From Dechloromonas denitrificans (GTDB lineage Bacteria > Pseudomonadota > Gammaproteobacteria > Burkholderiales > Rhodocyclaceae): DNA of 64,000 nucleotides. Where the stretch lies: positions 287,016 through 351,015 of the forward strand of contig NZ_LODL01000007.1 in assembly GCF_001551835.1 (NCBI RefSeq), read 5' to 3'. The position numbers and the translations under genes were made by a program. The notes under the pieces are model-generated. The model saw only the letters and a program-made list of their open reading frames with translations, did no database searches and was not told where the DNA came from. Shown in pieces: positions 53,612 through 64,000 of this stretch (positions are counted from its first letter, which is position 1; the number at the start of each line of letters is the position of its first letter).

Positions 53612-55702
53612 TTATGCCACCAGACGCGGGCGGCGGCTAAAGTTGTTCAACACTTCGTCAATCCGGGTCATTCCCCAGAGCAACTCTTCTTCGCTGATGA
53701 CCAGCGGCGGGGCCAGGCGCAACACCGTACTGTGCGTATCCTTGCTCAACACGCCGTGTTCCAGCAGTGCCACCGCCAACTCGTGGGCATCGGCATGCTG
53801 CGGGTCTAGCTCGATACCGGCAAACAACCCGCGCCCGCGCACCGCCCGAATGATCGGCGAACGCTCTGCCAGTTGGTGTAGTTGGGCGAGCAAAAGTTCG
53901 CCCAATCGGGCGGAATTTTCGATCAGGCCTTCTTCTTCGAGCACATCGAGCGCCGCCAGCGCGACGCTGCTGGCCAGCGGATTGCCACCGAAAGTCGAGC
54001 CGTGATCGCCCGGCGTAAACACCTGCATGACATTCTCGTCGGCCAGGAAAGCCGAGACCGGCAGCAAGCCGCCACCCAGCGCCTTGCCGAGAATCACCCC
54101 GTCCGGCCGCACGGCCTCATGCTGGCAGGCCAGCAACTTGCCGGTGCGCCCGAGGCCGGTCTGGATTTCGTCGACGATGAGCAGCACGTTTTGCCGCTTG
54201 CAGATCGCCCAACAGGCGGCGAGATAGCCGCTCGGCGGCACGATGATGCCGCCCTCGCCCTGAATCGCTTCGACCAGGAAGGCGGCGGTGTTTGGCGTGA
54301 TGGCCGCAGCCAGGGCGGCCGGGTCGCCATAGGGAACGCGCTTCAAGCCGGCCGGGAAAGGACCGAAGCCATCCCGATACTGCGCTTCCGACGACAGCCC
54401 GACGATGGCTATCGAACGGCCATGAAAATTGCCCTCGCAGGCAATGATCTCGGCCTGATCGGCGGGCACGCCCTTGATCCGGTAAGCCCATTTGCGCACC
54501 GCCTTGAGCGCGGTTTCGACCGCCTCCAGCCCGGTGTTGGCCGGCAAGACGCGGTCGTAGCCGGTGAGCAGGGCCAGGCGACGCAACAACAAGGGCAGCC
54601 GGTCGTTGGAATAGGCCCGCGAGGTGACCGCCAAGCGCGAGGCCTGTCTGGTCAGCGCAGCCAGCAGCCGGGGATGGGCATGGCCGAAGCTGGTTGCCGA
54701 ATAGGCCGACATCATGTCGAGATAGCGGCGACCATAGACATCAGTCAGCCAGCAGCCCCGCCCTTCCTGCAAGACCACCGGCAAGGGCGCGTAGTTCCGG
54801 GCCCCGAAGCCGGCCTCCCAGCGGCGCAGGGTCGCGCCGTCCGGGGCCGAGGCGGCATCCAGCAGATCGAGAACAATCCTGGCGGTGCGCCCGTCCGGAT
54901 CGAGCAGCGGGTTGTACTCGGCAATTTCCAGACCGACACAATCGCGTTCACGCAGGATGCCCCGCAAAGCCTGACGTAGATCCGCGACGGCCAGGCCGCC
55001 GGCCACCGGGGTCGAAACGCCGGGAGCAGCATCCGGGTCAAGCGCATCGAGATCCAGACTGATGCCCCACGGGCCATCGCTGACGATAGCCCGTGCCTCG
55101 GCAAAAACCTCGGGCAGTCCGCGTTCATTGATCTCGGCCATCTCGAATATCCGAATCCCGAGCCAATCGAGCCGTTCGCGCTCTGCCGCTTCGTAGCTGC
55201 GGATGCCGAGCAACACGGTACGCGCCGGATCGAGCGCTGGTCCGGGAATATCGGTCAGCGCCGGGTCACCCTCGCCGAACAAGGCGGCCAGCGGCATCCC
55301 GTGGGCGTTGCCGGATGGACTGCTGGCCGGCGTATGGGCATCCAGATGGGCATCGATCCAGAGCAGGCCCGGCGCTTCGCCCAAGGCCCGGGCAATGCCG
55401 CGCCATGTCCCGGCCGCCATGCTGTGATCGCCACCGATGACCAGCGGCCGCTCGCCTGCCGCGATGCTGGCCGCCGTCGTATCGGCCAATTTGCGCAGCA
55501 AAAGAGCCATGCCTGCGGTCGACTGCTCTGGAAGCAGGATTTCCGGCCACAGCGCAGCCAAGCCATTGTGCCGGATGACCGAAGGCAAACCGGCCCGCCG
55601 CAGACTTTCCGGGCCGCTCGCGCAGCCGGCAACGGGCGCCCCCAATGAACTGGCTACCCCGATGCAACGCACCGTCGGGTTAAGGGAAACGAGTCGGCGC
55701 AT
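53612..55702 (-). CDS. Arginase-ornithine aminotransferase fusion protein
   Basis: 696 residues from ATG at 55702 (AAGGAG 7 nt upstream). Residues 1-285 form an arginase with all six Mn ligands: H93 in GGDHS, D117/H119/D121 in DAHLDAH, D217/D219 in SLDLDALDP. Residues 300-696 form a class III aminotransferase of the ornithine type: FGARNYAPLPVVL, SAYSATSFGHAHP, CEGNFHGR, D511 in VDEIQTGLG, PLP lysine K540 in LGKALGGG. Together they would convert arginine to urea plus glutamate semialdehyde in one chain. The two normally separate enzymes are joined by a linker of about 15 residues with no stop. It lies upstream of prkA on the same strand. Confidence 0.92.
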   Translation of the reverse strand: MRRLVSLNPTVRCIGVASSLGAPVAGCASGPESLRRAGLPSVIRHNGLAALWPEILLPEQSTAGMALLLRKLADTTAASIAAGERPLVIGGDHSMAAGTWRGIARALGEAPGLLWIDAHLDAHTPASSPSGNAHGMPLAALFGEGDPALTDIPGPALDPARTVLLGIRSYEAAERERLDWLGIRIFEMAEINERGLPEVFAEARAIVSDGPWGISLDLDALDPDAAPGVSTPVAGGLAVADLRQALRGILRERDCVGLEIAEYNPLLDPDGRTARIVLDLLDAASAPDGATLRRWEAGFGARNYAPLPVVLQEGRGCWLTDVYGRRYLDMMSAYSATSFGHAHPRLLAALTRQASRLAVTSRAYSNDRLPLLLRRLALLTGYDRVLPANTGLEAVETALKAVRKWAYRIKGVPADQAEIIACEGNFHGRSIAIVGLSSEAQYRDGFGPFPAGLKRVPYGDPAALAAAITPNTAAFLVEAIQGEGGIIVPPSGYLAACWAICKRQNVLLIVDEIQTGLGRTGKLLACQHEAVRPDGVILGKALGGGLLPVSAFLADENVMQVFTPGDHGSTFGGNPLASSVALAALDVLEEEGLIENSARLGELLLAQLHQLAERSPIIRAVRGRGLFAGIELDPQHADAHELAVALLEHGVLSKDTHSTVLRLAPPLVISEEELLWGMTRIDEVLNNFSRRPRLVA

Positions 55703-55809
55703 GATGCGGCTCCTTTCTGCCTGCCAGAAATCCTGCCTGTTGCCGATTGGACTACCGCGACGGCCGCAGGTTCGCTCAACCTGAACGTCATTGGCAAATT
55801 CCATGAAAA

Positions 55810-55845
55810 AAAAGCCCCGCCGGTCTTGCGACCGGCGGGGCTTTT
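55810..55845 (-). terminator. Terminator of the gltBD unit
   Basis: A perfect 16-bp stem AAAAGCCCCGCCGGTC/GACCGGCGGGGCTTTT with a 4-nt loop, and eight T residues in total at the minus-strand exit. It separates gltD from the arginase fusion gene. Confidence 0.92.
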
Positions 55846-55860
55846 GGGGGTGCTTACGGC

Positions 55861-57327
55861 TTAGCGGGGCAGCGAAGTGCTGCCCATCAGGAACTGATCG
55901 ACTTCACGAGCGGCCTGGCGACCTTCGCGGATCGCCCAGACCACCAGCGACTGGCCGCGACGCACGTCACCGGCAGCAAAAACCTTGGCGACGTTGGTTG
56001 CATAGCAGCCTTCGCCATCGGTCGTTGCCTTGGCATTACCACGGTTGTCCTTGTCGACGCCGAAGGCTTCGAGCAGGCTGCCCACCGGATTGGTGAAGCC
56101 CATGGCCAGGAAGGCGGCATCGCACGGCAGTTCGAATTCCGAACCGGAGACTTCGCTCATCTTGCCGTCCTTCCATTCAACGCGAACAGCCTGCAATGCC
56201 TTGACGTTGCCTTTGCCATCCTCGATGAACTTCTTGGTGGCAACGGCGAAATCGCGCTCGCAACCTTCGTTGTGCGAGGAAGAAGTGCGCAGCTTGTACG
56301 GCCAGTACGGCCAGGTCAGCGCCTTGTTTTCCTCGGCCGGCGGCATCGGCATCAACTCGAACTGGGTGACTGAAGCCGCACCATGACGGTTCGAGGTACC
56401 GACGCAGTCGGAACCGGTATCGCCGCCACCGATGACGATGACGTGCTTGCCCTTGACGTTGATCGGGTTGGCCTTGCCCTGCTGAACTTCCTTGTTCTGC
56501 GGAATCAGGAATTCCAGCGCGGCATAGATACCCTTCAGCTCGCGGCCCGGCACCGGCAGATCGCGCGGCACTTCCGAACCGGCCGCCAGAATCACCGCAT
56601 CGAAATCCTTGGCCAACTGCGCGGCGGAAACGACTTCGGTCGCATCGTTGTTGATACCGGCCGGCAATTCCTTGCTGCCAACCACAACCTTGGTCTTGAA
56701 GGTAACGCCTTCGGCTTCCATCTGGGCAACACGGCGATCAACCACCGTCTTTTCCAGCTTGAAGTCGGGAATGCCATAGGCGAGCAGGCCACCCAGGCGG
56801 TCGCTCTTTTCGAACACGGTCACGGCGTGGCCGACGCGAGCCAGCTGCTGGGCAGCAGCCAGACCGGCCGGGCCGGAACCAACCACGGCAACCTTCTTGC
56901 CAGTCTTGGTCTTCGGCGGCTGCGGCACGACCCAGCCCGATTCCCAGCCCTTGTCGATGATGAAGTGCTCGATCGACTTGATGCCTACCGGCGCTGCATT
57001 GATGCCCAGCGTACAGGCAGCCTCACAGGGGGCCGGACAGATACGGCCGGTGAAATCCGGGAAGTTGTTGGTCGAATGCAGCACTTCCAGCGCCTGCTTC
57101 CAGTTGCCGCGGTAAACCAGATCATTCCAGTCCGGAATGATGTTGTTCACCGGGCAACCGTTGTTGCAGAACGGAATGCCGCAGTCCATGCAACGCGCGC
57201 CCTGAACCTTGGCATCGTCGTCGGACAGGGTATGAACGAATTCCTTGTAGTGCTTCAGACGCTGTTCAACCGGCTCGTAGGCCTCATTGAGACGCTCGAA
57301 CTCCATGAATCCAGTCGGCTTGCCCAT
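55861..57327 (-). CDS. gltD: Glutamate synthase small subunit
   Basis: 488 residues. N-terminal cysteine clusters for 4Fe-4S binding ([17 protein letters not shown] and [12 protein letters not shown]), an FAD motif [28 protein letters not shown] and an NADPH motif [13 protein letters not shown]. It passes electrons from NADPH to GltB. The ATG overlaps the gltB stop by one base. Confidence 0.96.
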   Translation of the reverse strand: MGKPTGFMEFERLNEAYEPVEQRLKHYKEFVHTLSDDDAKVQGARCMDCGIPFCNNGCPVNNIIPDWNDLVYRGNWKQALEVLHSTNNFPDFTGRICPAPCEAACTLGINAAPVGIKSIEHFIIDKGWESGWVVPQPPKTKTGKKVAVVGSGPAGLAAAQQLARVGHAVTVFEKSDRLGGLLAYGIPDFKLEKTVVDRRVAQMEAEGVTFKTKVVVGSKELPAGINNDATEVVSAAQLAKDFDAVILAAGSEVPRDLPVPGRELKGIYAALEFLIPQNKEVQQGKANPINVKGKHVIVIGGGDTGSDCVGTSNRHGAASVTQFELMPMPPAEENKALTWPYWPYKLRTSSSHNEGCERDFAVATKKFIEDGKGNVKALQAVRVEWKDGKMSEVSGSEFELPCDAAFLAMGFTNPVGSLLEAFGVDKDNRGNAKATTDGEGCYATNVAKVFAAGDVRRGQSLVVWAIREGRQAAREVDQFLMGSTSLPR

Positions 57328-60300
57328 TATGCGGCCTCCTTCTGTGCAGCAGCGGCCATCTCGGTGAGCGCCCGCTTGTACTCGTGCGGATAAACTTTGA
57401 CGAACTTCTCGCGGTAGGCATCCCAGTTGGCCAGGATAGCCTTGGCGGTTGCGCTGCCGGTGAACTCGGCGTGACGCATGATCAGCTCCTTGAGCTGCGT
57501 CTCGTCAGCCAGGCCTTGGTGCAGCGGCTCGCCAGCGGCGTGACGGCTGGCCGGCAGCACCTTTTCGAGGGCAACCTGAGCCAGATTGGCGCGTTGCTTG
57601 AAGCTGCCATCCTCGTCCAGCACGTAGGCGATACCGCCCGACATGCCGGCGGCAAAGTTACGGCCGGTCATGCCCAGCACCACCACGGTGCCACCGGTCA
57701 TGTATTCACAGCCATGATCGCCGACTCCTTCGACAACCGCCGTACCACCGGAGTTGCGAACGCAGAAACGCTCGCCGCCAACACCGGCCAGGAAGGCTTC
57801 ACCATCGGTGGCACCGTACATCACGGTATTGCCGACGATGATGTTTTCCTGCGTGTTGCCACGGAAATCCGGGCTCGGCTTGATGATGATGCGACCACCC
57901 GACAAGCCCTTGCCGACGTAGTCGTTACCTTCGCCGGTCAGTTCCAGCGTCACACCCTTGGCCAGGAAGGCACCGAAGGCCTGACCGGCGGTACCGGTCA
58001 GCTTGACGTGGATGGTGTCGTCCGGCAGACCGGCATTGCCGTAGCGACGGGCGACTTCGCCCGACAGCATGGTGCCGCAGGTGCGGTTGACGTTGATGAT
58101 CTTGGTCTCGATCTGGACCTTCTGGCCCTTTTCGAGGGCCGGCTTGGCTTGCTCGATCAACTTGTGGTCGAGTGCCTTTTCCAGACCATGATCCTGCGCT
58201 TCGGTATGGCGGCGCGGCACTTCGGCCGGCACCGCCGGCTGGAAGAAGATCTTGGAGAAGTCCAGACCCTTGGCCTTCCAATGTTCGATACCGGCGCGCA
58301 TGTCGAGCAGGTCGGCACGGCCGACCAGATCGTCGAACTTGCGGATGCCGAGCTCGGCCATGATCTCGCGAACTTCATCGGCAACGAAGAAGAAGTAGTT
58401 CACGACATGTTCCGGCTGACCGGTAAAGCGCTTGCGCAGTTCCGGGTCCTGCGTGGCAACGCCGACCGGGCAGGTGTTCAGATGGCACTTGCGCATCATG
58501 ATGCAGCCTTCGACGACCAGCGGTGCCGTGGCGAAGCCGAATTCGTCGGCACCGAGCAAGGCACCAACGACGACGTCGCGACCGGTCTTCAACTGACCAT
58601 CGACCTGAACGCGAATACGCGAACGCAAGCGGTTCAGCACCAGCGTCTGCTGGGTTTCGGCCAGGCCGAGTTCCCACGGCGTGCCGGCGTGTTTGATCGA
58701 GGACTGCGGCGAAGCACCGGTACCACCGTCAAAACCGGCGATCACGACGTGATCGGCCTTGGCCTTGGCAACACCGGCGGCAACGGTACCGACGCCCACT
58801 TCCGAGACCAGCTTGACGGAAATGGAAGCGCGGTCGTTGGCGTTCTTCAGATCGTGAATTAGCTGCGCCAGATCCTCGATCGAGTAGATGTCGTGGTGCG
58901 GCGGCGGCGAAATCAGGCCAACGCCCGGTACAGAGTGACGCAGGAAGCCGATGTACTCGGAAACCTTGTGACCCGGCAACTGGCCGCCTTCACCCGGCTT
59001 GGCGCCTTGCGCCATCTTGATCTGGATCTGGTCGGCATTGACCAGATACTCGGTGGTCACACCAAAGCGGCCAGAAGCAACCTGCTTGATCGCCGAGCGC
59101 AGCGAGTCGCCATCCTTCAGTTCGATATCACGCTCGATGCGGCCGGCACCGATGATCTCGGACAGCTTGGTACCGCCCTTGACCGGGGCGAAACGCTTGG
59201 CATCCTCGCCACCTTCACCGGTATTCGATTTGCCGCCGATGCGGTTCATCGCGATCGCCAGCGTGGTGTGCGCTTCGGTCGAAATGGAACCGAGCGACAT
59301 GGCGCCGGTAGCGAAGCGCTTGACGATTTCCTTGGCCGGTTCGACTTCTTCCAGCGGAATCGGCGCGCCTTGCGGCTTGAAACCGAACAGACCGCGCAAG
59401 GTCAGGTGACGCTTGGTCTGATCGTTGATCAGCGCGGCGTATTCCTTGTAGGTCTCGGACTTGCCCGAGCGCGTCGCATGTTGCAGCTTGGCGATCGAGT
59501 CCGGCGTCCACATGTGCTCTTCGCCACGCGTCCGGTAGGCGTACTCGCCACCGGCATCGAGCATGCTGGTCAGCACGGGGTCGGCCGAGAAGGCTTCTTC
59601 GTGCAGACGAATGGCTTCCTCAGCCACTTCGAAGACACCGATCCCTTCAACATTGGACGGCGTGCCGGTGAAGTATTTCTCGACAAAGTCCTTCTGCAGG
59701 CCGATCGCTTCGAAGATCTGGGCGCCGGTGTAGGACATGTAGGTCGAGATGCCCATTTTAGACATGACCTTGTTCAAGCCCTTGCCGATTGCCTTGACGA
59801 AGTTCTTGACGTACTTCTCGGCCTTCTCGGCATCACCCTTGGCAAAGCCTTCGATGGTTTCGAGGGCCAGATAGGGGTGGACCGCCTCGGCACCGTAACC
59901 GCCCAGCAAGGCGAAGTGGTGCGTTTCGCGGGCAGAACCCGTTTCGACGACCAGGCCGGTGCTGGTGCGCAGGCCCTTCTTGACCAGATGCTGATGAATG
60001 GCGGAAGTAGCCAGCAGCGCCGGAATCGCCACATGATCCTTATCCAGCTTGCGGTCGGAAACGATCAGGATGTTGGCACCGGAACGCACGGCATCTTCGG
60101 CGTCAGCGGCCAGCGAGGCCAGACGCGCTTCGACGCCGGCCTTGCCCCAGGCCACCGGGTAGCAGATGTCCAGTTCGAAGGAGCGGAACTTGCCAGAGGT
60201 GTACTTCTCGATATGGCGCAGTTTCTCCATATCGGTCCGGGTCAGCACCGGCTGCGACACTTCCAGACGGATCGGCGGGTTGATGTCGGTGGTGTTCAGC

Positions 60301-61964
60301 AGGTTCGGCTTCGGGCCGACGAAGGAAACCAGCGACATGACCAGCTCTTCGCGGATCGGGTCGATCGGCGGATTGGTCACCTGCGCAAACAACTGCTTGA
60401 AGTAGGTGTACAGCGTCTTGTTCTTCTTCGACAAGACCGGCAATGCGGAGTCGGTACCCATCGAGCCGGTCGCTTCTTCGCCGTTCTGCACCATCGGCTC
60501 GAGGATGACCTTGATATCTTCCTGGGTATAGCCAAACGCCTGCTGGCGATCGAGCAAGGAGGCACCTGCTTCGGCGCACCGCTCGGCAGCCGCCGGCACT
60601 TCGTCGAGCTTGATGCGGATCTTTTCGATCCACTCGCGATACGGCTTGGCGTTGGCCAGGGAGTTTTTCAGTTCCTGGTCGTCGATGATCCGGCCTTGTT
60701 CCATGTCGATCAGGAACATCTTGCCCGGCTGCAGACGCCATTTCTTGACGATCTTCTTTTCCGGAATCGGCAACACGCCGGATTCGGAGGCCATGACCAC
60801 GAGGTCGTCGTCGGTCACTAGGTAACGGGCCGGACGCAGACCGTTACGGTCGAGCGTCGCACCGATCTGGCGGCCGTCGGTAAAGGCCACGGCGGCAGGG
60901 CCATCCCACGGCTCCATCATCGCGGCATGGTATTCGTAGAAGGCGCGACGGTTTTCGTCCATCGTCGTGTGCTTTTCCCAGGCTTCCGGGATCATCAGCA
61001 TGACGGCCTGGGCCAGCGAGTAACCGCCACCCATGACGAGCAGTTCGAGCGCATTGTCGAAGGAGGCGGAGTCGGACTGACCCGGGTAATGCAGAGGCCA
61101 AACCTTCTTCAGGTCGTCACCGAGGATCGGCGAGGAGATCGCCTGTTCGCGCGCCTTGAACCAGTTGACGTTGCCGCGCACGGTGTTGATTTCACCGTTG
61201 TGGGCGATGTAGCGGAACGGATGCGCCAGATCCCAGGTCGGGAAGGTATTGGTCGAGAAGCGCTGGTGCACGAGGGCGAGCGCGGAGACAGTACGCTTGT
61301 CCTGCAGGTCGAGGTAGTACACACCGACCTGATCAGCCAGCAGCAGGCCCTTGTAGTTGACGGTACGCGCCGAGAAGGACGGCACGTAGAATTCCTGACC
61401 GTGCTTAAGCTTCAGCGACTTGATGGCATTGGCGGCACGACGGCGGATGATGTACAGCTTGCGTTCAAGCGCATCGGTGACGAATACATCCGGACCGCGG
61501 CCAACGAAGATCTGGCGAATGACCGGCTCTTTGGCACGGACCGTCGGCGACATCGGCATTTCGGAATTAACTGGTACTTCTCGCCAGCCGAGAATCACCT
61601 GACCTTCAGCCTTGACTGAACGCTCGATCTCTTCGACACAGGCGTGACGCGAGGCGGCTTCCTGTGGCAGGAACACCATACCGACGCCGTACTCGCCAAG
61701 CGGTGGCAACTCAACGCCTTGCTTGGCCATCTCTTCGCGATAGAACTGATCCGGAATCTGGATCAGAATACCGGCGCCATCGCCTTGCAGCGGGTCAGCA
61801 CCAACAGCGCCACGGTGATCCAGATTTTTCAGGATCAACAAGCCCTGTTCGACGATGCTGTGACTTTTCTGGCCTTTGAAATGGGCAACGAAGCCCACGC
61901 CGCAAGCGTCGTGCTCGTTGGCTGGGTCGTACAAACCCTGCCGCTCAGGTACTGCCGGTTCCAT
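57327..61964 (-). CDS. gltB: Glutamate synthase large subunit
   Basis: 1545 residues from ATG at 61964 (GAAGGA upstream); the open frame extends to 62087 but that part is the leader. The short propeptide precedes the catalytic Cys ([12 protein letters not shown]) of the glutamine amidotransferase domain. The FMN/synthase domain includes [41 protein letters not shown], and the 3Fe-4S cysteines in [17 protein letters not shown]. The C-terminal GXGXG helix domain ([16 protein letters not shown]) is complete. It makes glutamate from glutamine and 2-oxoglutarate. Confidence 0.97.
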   Translation of the reverse strand: MEPAVPERQGLYDPANEHDACGVGFVAHFKGQKSHSIVEQGLLILKNLDHRGAVGADPLQGDGAGILIQIPDQFYREEMAKQGVELPPLGEYGVGMVFLPQEAASRHACVEEIERSVKAEGQVILGWREVPVNSEMPMSPTVRAKEPVIRQIFVGRGPDVFVTDALERKLYIIRRRAANAIKSLKLKHGQEFYVPSFSARTVNYKGLLLADQVGVYYLDLQDKRTVSALALVHQRFSTNTFPTWDLAHPFRYIAHNGEINTVRGNVNWFKAREQAISSPILGDDLKKVWPLHYPGQSDSASFDNALELLVMGGGYSLAQAVMLMIPEAWEKHTTMDENRRAFYEYHAAMMEPWDGPAAVAFTDGRQIGATLDRNGLRPARYLVTDDDLVVMASESGVLPIPEKKIVKKWRLQPGKMFLIDMEQGRIIDDQELKNSLANAKPYREWIEKIRIKLDEVPAAAERCAEAGASLLDRQQAFGYTQEDIKVILEPMVQNGEEATGSMGTDSALPVLSKKNKTLYTYFKQLFAQVTNPPIDPIREELVMSLVSFVGPKPNLLNTTDINPPIRLEVSQPVLTRTDMEKLRHIEKYTSGKFRSFELDICYPVAWGKAGVEARLASLAADAEDAVRSGANILIVSDRKLDKDHVAIPALLATSAIHQHLVKKGLRTSTGLVVETGSARETHHFALLGGYGAEAVHPYLALETIEGFAKGDAEKAEKYVKNFVKAIGKGLNKVMSKMGISTYMSYTGAQIFEAIGLQKDFVEKYFTGTPSNVEGIGVFEVAEEAIRLHEEAFSADPVLTSMLDAGGEYAYRTRGEEHMWTPDSIAKLQHATRSGKSETYKEYAALINDQTKRHLTLRGLFGFKPQGAPIPLEEVEPAKEIVKRFATGAMSLGSISTEAHTTLAIAMNRIGGKSNTGEGGEDAKRFAPVKGGTKLSEIIGAGRIERDIELKDGDSLRSAIKQVASGRFGVTTEYLVNADQIQIKMAQGAKPGEGGQLPGHKVSEYIGFLRHSVPGVGLISPPPHHDIYSIEDLAQLIHDLKNANDRASISVKLVSEVGVGTVAAGVAKAKADHVVIAGFDGGTGASPQSSIKHAGTPWELGLAETQQTLVLNRLRSRIRVQVDGQLKTGRDVVVGALLGADEFGFATAPLVVEGCIMMRKCHLNTCPVGVATQDPELRKRFTGQPEHVVNYFFFVADEVREIMAELGIRKFDDLVGRADLLDMRAGIEHWKAKGLDFSKIFFQPAVPAEVPRRHTEAQDHGLEKALDHKLIEQAKPALEKGQKVQIETKIINVNRTCGTMLSGEVARRYGNAGLPDDTIHVKLTGTAGQAFGAFLAKGVTLELTGEGNDYVGKGLSGGRIIIKPSPDFRGNTQENIIVGNTVMYGATDGEAFLAGVGGERFCVRNSGGTAVVEGVGDHGCEYMTGGTVVVLGMTGRNFAAGMSGGIAYVLDEDGSFKQRANLAQVALEKVLPASRHAAGEPLHQGLADETQLKELIMRHAEFTGSATAKAILANWDAYREKFVKVYPHEYKRALTEMAAAAQKEAA

Positions 61965-62018
61965 CACACTAGTTCCTTCAAAAGACTCGGCCAATGAAAT
62001 CAAGGACCAAAGATAAAG

Positions 62019-62049
62019 AAAGCCGGCCTCCCGAAAAGCTAGCCGGCTT
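62019..62049 (-). promoter_or_regulatory. Hairpin with T-rich tail in the gltB leader (aroB terminator or attenuator)
   Basis: Stem AAGCCGGC/GCCGGCTT with a 14-nt loop and the minus-strand tail TCTTTATCTTT. It lies between the predicted gltB promoter and the gltB start codon, 55 nt before the ATG. It can terminate aroB transcripts, but it is also within the gltB leader. Confidence 0.5.
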
Positions 62050-62074
62050 GTACGAAATTTCGGGGCGACCGCAG

Positions 62075-62103
62075 AATATACCGCCAAACCCCTGTCAATT
62101 CAA
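62075..62103 (-). promoter_or_regulatory. Sigma70-type promoter for gltBD
   Basis: On the minus strand TTGAAT (62098-62103) and TATATT (62075-62080) are separated by 17 nt. Transcription would begin near 62068, leaving a leader of about 105 nt that contains the palindrome CGAAATTTCG (62053-62062) and the hairpin at 62019-62049. Confidence 0.5.
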
Positions 62104-62138
62104 GATGCTGCGACGCACCAATCCCGTTCAACTAAGCC

Positions 62139-63239
62139 TCAGACACTCCCTGTTTGGGTGCATCTGACTTCAATCGACTGTCGAACCATCGCATCACCCG
62201 CCTGGTCTGAGAGCACCGCCTCACCAATTCGCTTAAGTAGCACAAGGCGCAGGCGACCATCCTCAACCTTCTTGTCATGGCTCATCAATTCGAGATACCG
62301 CTCAACACCAAGCGGCGCCCCATGCACCGGCAAACCGGCGCGGAGGAAGAGCGACTCGATTCGTAGCACATCGCCGGCAGCCAGCCAGCCCATCCGACAC
62401 GAAAGTTCGGCAGCAATTAGCGTGCCGGCCGAAACCGCTTCGCCATGCAACCATTCGCCATAGCCCATCCCTGTTTCAATGGCATGGCCAAAAGTGTGAC
62501 CAAGATTCAGCAGGGCTCGCTCCCCCGTCTCCCGTTCGTCGGCTGCCACAACCTCAGCCTTATTCGTACATGAACGATGAACCGCGTAAGCCAATGCCTC
62601 TTTATCGCGCGCCAGCAGTTTCTCGATATTTGCTTCCAGCCAGCAAAAAAACTCAAGGTCGCGAATCAGGCCATATTTGATCACCTCGGCCAAGCCTGCT
62701 TTCAATTCGCGATCTGGCAGGGTGTCAAGAGTTGATATGTCCGCCAGAACCAGACGCGGCTGATAGAACGCCCCGATCATATTCTTGCCCAGAGGATGAT
62801 TGATTGCTGTTTTTCCGCCGACAGAAGAGTCGACCAGAGAGAGGAGAGTCGTTGGTACCTGAATGAAGGGCATGCCACGCTGATAGCACGATGCGGCAAA
62901 CCCGCCCATATCGCCGATGACACCGCCACCCAAGGCTAGCAATGGGGTACTCCGCTCGCAATGCGCCCCGAGAAGCGCATCAAAGATCAAGTTAAGCGTC
63001 TCCCAGGTTTTGTATTGCTCACCATCCGGCAGCACAACGGGAATTGCTGAAATACCGATTTTTTCCAGCGTGGACCGCAGCAAATCGAGATAAAGCGGCG
63101 CCACCGTCGAGTTGGTGACGACCACCGCTTTTTTCTGCTTCAGATATGGCAGCAGCAACTCCGGATTGGCCAACAAACTGCAACCGATATGAATCGGGTA
63201 GGAGCGCTCTGCCAATGATACGTTCAAGGTCTGAATCAT
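62139..63239 (-). CDS. aroB: 3-dehydroquinate synthase
   Basis: 366 residues. NAD-binding and active-site segments: [63 protein letters not shown] (in part), and [12 protein letters not shown] with zinc ligands. It makes 3-dehydroquinate in the shikimate pathway. Its ATG overlaps the aroK stop (ATGA). Confidence 0.96.
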   Translation of the reverse strand: MIQTLNVSLAERSYPIHIGCSLLANPELLLPYLKQKKAVVVTNSTVAPLYLDLLRSTLEKIGISAIPVVLPDGEQYKTWETLNLIFDALLGAHCERSTPLLALGGGVIGDMGGFAASCYQRGMPFIQVPTTLLSLVDSSVGGKTAINHPLGKNMIGAFYQPRLVLADISTLDTLPDRELKAGLAEVIKYGLIRDLEFFCWLEANIEKLLARDKEALAYAVHRSCTNKAEVVAADERETGERALLNLGHTFGHAIETGMGYGEWLHGEAVSAGTLIAAELSCRMGWLAAGDVLRIESLFLRAGLPVHGAPLGVERYLELMSHDKKVEDGRLRLVLLKRIGEAVLSDQAGDAMVRQSIEVRCTQTGSV

Positions 63240-63775
63240 GATTTGTATAGACGACTATATTCCCGCAACAGATACTGGACGATGCCAGCAGCCACCAGAT
63301 GGCCGCCTTCGACTGTCAAATGAGCCGCCTCACGATACAGGGGATCACGACTGGCATGCAACTCCTCCAGCCGAGCCAAAGGATTCTCTACCTGCAATAG
63401 CGGCCGGTTCTTATCGTGCTTGGTACGCTCGAACAGCAAGGCAGGCGGCACATTCAGGTAAACAACCCACCCCGACTCATGTAGGCGTTTCCTGGTCTCA
63501 GCATTGAGCACCGCCCCTCCGCCAGTAGCCATGACAATGCCGTCCAACTCAGTCAGTTCAGCAATAGTCTGCGCCTCACGACGACGAAAACCATCCTCAC
63601 CTTCGATTTCGAAAATTGTCGGGACGGCAACCCCGGTCCGCGCCACGATCTCGTGATCAGAGTCGAAAAATACTCGCCCCAAACGACGCGCCAACTGACG
63701 CCCCACTGTCGTCTTCCCGGCCCCCATCAGTCCTACTAGATAAATATTTCGACGATTATCCACGCCAAGACTCAA
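63236..63775 (-). CDS. aroK: Shikimate kinase
   Basis: 179 residues from TTG at 63775; a GTG at 63763 is an alternative and gives a start close to the usual [14 protein letters not shown]. Walker [10 protein letters not shown], shikimate-binding DSDHEI and ATGGGAVL motifs are intact. It phosphorylates shikimate. The pilQ-aroK-aroB order is conserved in many beta- and gammaproteobacteria. Confidence 0.95.
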   Translation of the reverse strand: MSLGVDNRRNIYLVGLMGAGKTTVGRQLARRLGRVFFDSDHEIVARTGVAVPTIFEIEGEDGFRRREAQTIAELTELDGIVMATGGGAVLNAETRKRLHESGWVVYLNVPPALLFERTKHDKNRPLLQVENPLARLEELHASRDPLYREAAHLTVEGGHLVAAGIVQYLLREYSRLYKS

Positions 63776-63798
63776 TCCGACTCTGATTAATTGACAAA

Positions 63799-63822
63799 AA
63801 AAGGGCCGACATCGCCGGCCCT
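63799..63822 (-). terminator. Terminator downstream of pilQ
   Basis: Stem AAGGGCCG/CGGCCCTT with a 7-nt loop, exiting into a T-run (63794-63800) on the minus strand. It lies between pilQ and aroK, so aroKB probably has its own promoter or depends on read-through. Confidence 0.8.
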
Positions 63823-63844
63823 TGGTTGTTGCTACCCATATTTT

Positions 63845-64000
63845 TTAATCTACACGCAATTTTTCAGAGATTATTCTCGGCGTAATAAAAACGAGCAATT
63901 CCCGTCGACTTCCAATGTCATTCTTTATTTTGAACATCCATCCAAAAAATGGTATATCACCGAAAAACGGAACCTTTTCAGTTGTTGCCTTGGTATCTGT
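63845..64000 (-). CDS. pilQ: Type IV pilus secretin PilQ (3' end)
   Basis: The last 51 codons of a gene that continues beyond the right edge. The residues VPFFGDIPFFGWMFK and RRELLVFITPRII are the hallmark of the secretin C-terminal domain. PilQ forms the outer-membrane pore for type IV pili. Its position next to aroK is the usual one. Confidence 0.9.
   Translation of the reverse strand, partial: TDTKATTEKVPFFGDIPFFGWMFKIKNDIGSRRELLVFITPRIISEKLRVD

Noticed and set aside
1..64000. CRISPR arrays, tRNA or rRNA genes, prophage attachment sites
   Set aside because: No regularly spaced repeats, no tRNA-like CCA-ended cloverleaf and no rRNA core sequence were recognised. The accessory island has no visible direct-repeat borders.

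Overview
The window reads as chromosomal DNA of a high-GC betaproteobacterium, most likely Rhodocyclales (Dechloromonas/Azonexus-like). Support: the pilQ-aroK-aroB-gltB-gltD order at the right end, a glyoxylate shunt (aceA, aceB), a NosR/NirI-type flavo-ferredoxin protein, many chemoreceptors and cyclic-di-GMP enzymes, and PrkA-YeaH-SpoVR. The taxonomic call is inference from gene content. No rRNA, tRNA or CRISPR array was recognised.

Layout. 1-12.7 kb: the 3' end of clpA, rraA, a chemoreceptor with a C-terminal sensor domain, isocitrate lyase behind a well-formed promoter flanked by two palindromes, a STAS protein, a PhnD-PAS-PAS-GGDEF-EAL protein, a LysR/YbaN pair divergent from a TauE/SafE permease, and malate synthase. 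12.8-21.0 kb: an accessory island with a DUF4143 ATPase, a fused nuclease-methyltransferase plus specificity subunit, a polytopic membrane protein of unknown function, a RhuM protein and a HTH/PD-(D/E)XK (HrgA-like) protein. 21-36 kb: NosR-like protein, DUF3334 protein, a diguanylate cyclase with a periplasmic CxxCH motif, a Gate-domain membrane protein, LrgA/LrgB, a CHASE-like/PAS histidine kinase with a FixJ/DctR-type regulator, an M48 lipoprotein, an MHS transporter, an ankyrin protein and a TonB-like protein. 36-47 kb: a Cache chemoreceptor, CaiB-type CoA-transferase, murI, icd, an acyltransferase, a broken IS1182-like element and an EF-G paralogue. 47-64 kb: glmU, a membrane winged-helix protein, spoVR-yeaH-prkA, an arginase-ornithine aminotransferase fusion, gltBD, aroBK and the tail of pilQ.

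The strongest unusual signal is at the junction of the restriction-modification and specificity genes (16173-16227). A T TTT TTC heptamer ends directly at the upstream stop codon. It is followed after 6 nt by a two-part stem-loop, and the downstream gene lies in the -1 frame without a convincing start codon. This is the layout of a programmed -1 frameshift (or a phase-variable homopolymer) that would make one 1147-residue R-M-S chain. Other points of note are the arginase-aminotransferase fusion, the heme/cysteine-rich diguanylate cyclase, and a hairpin in the gltB leader downstream of a good promoter.
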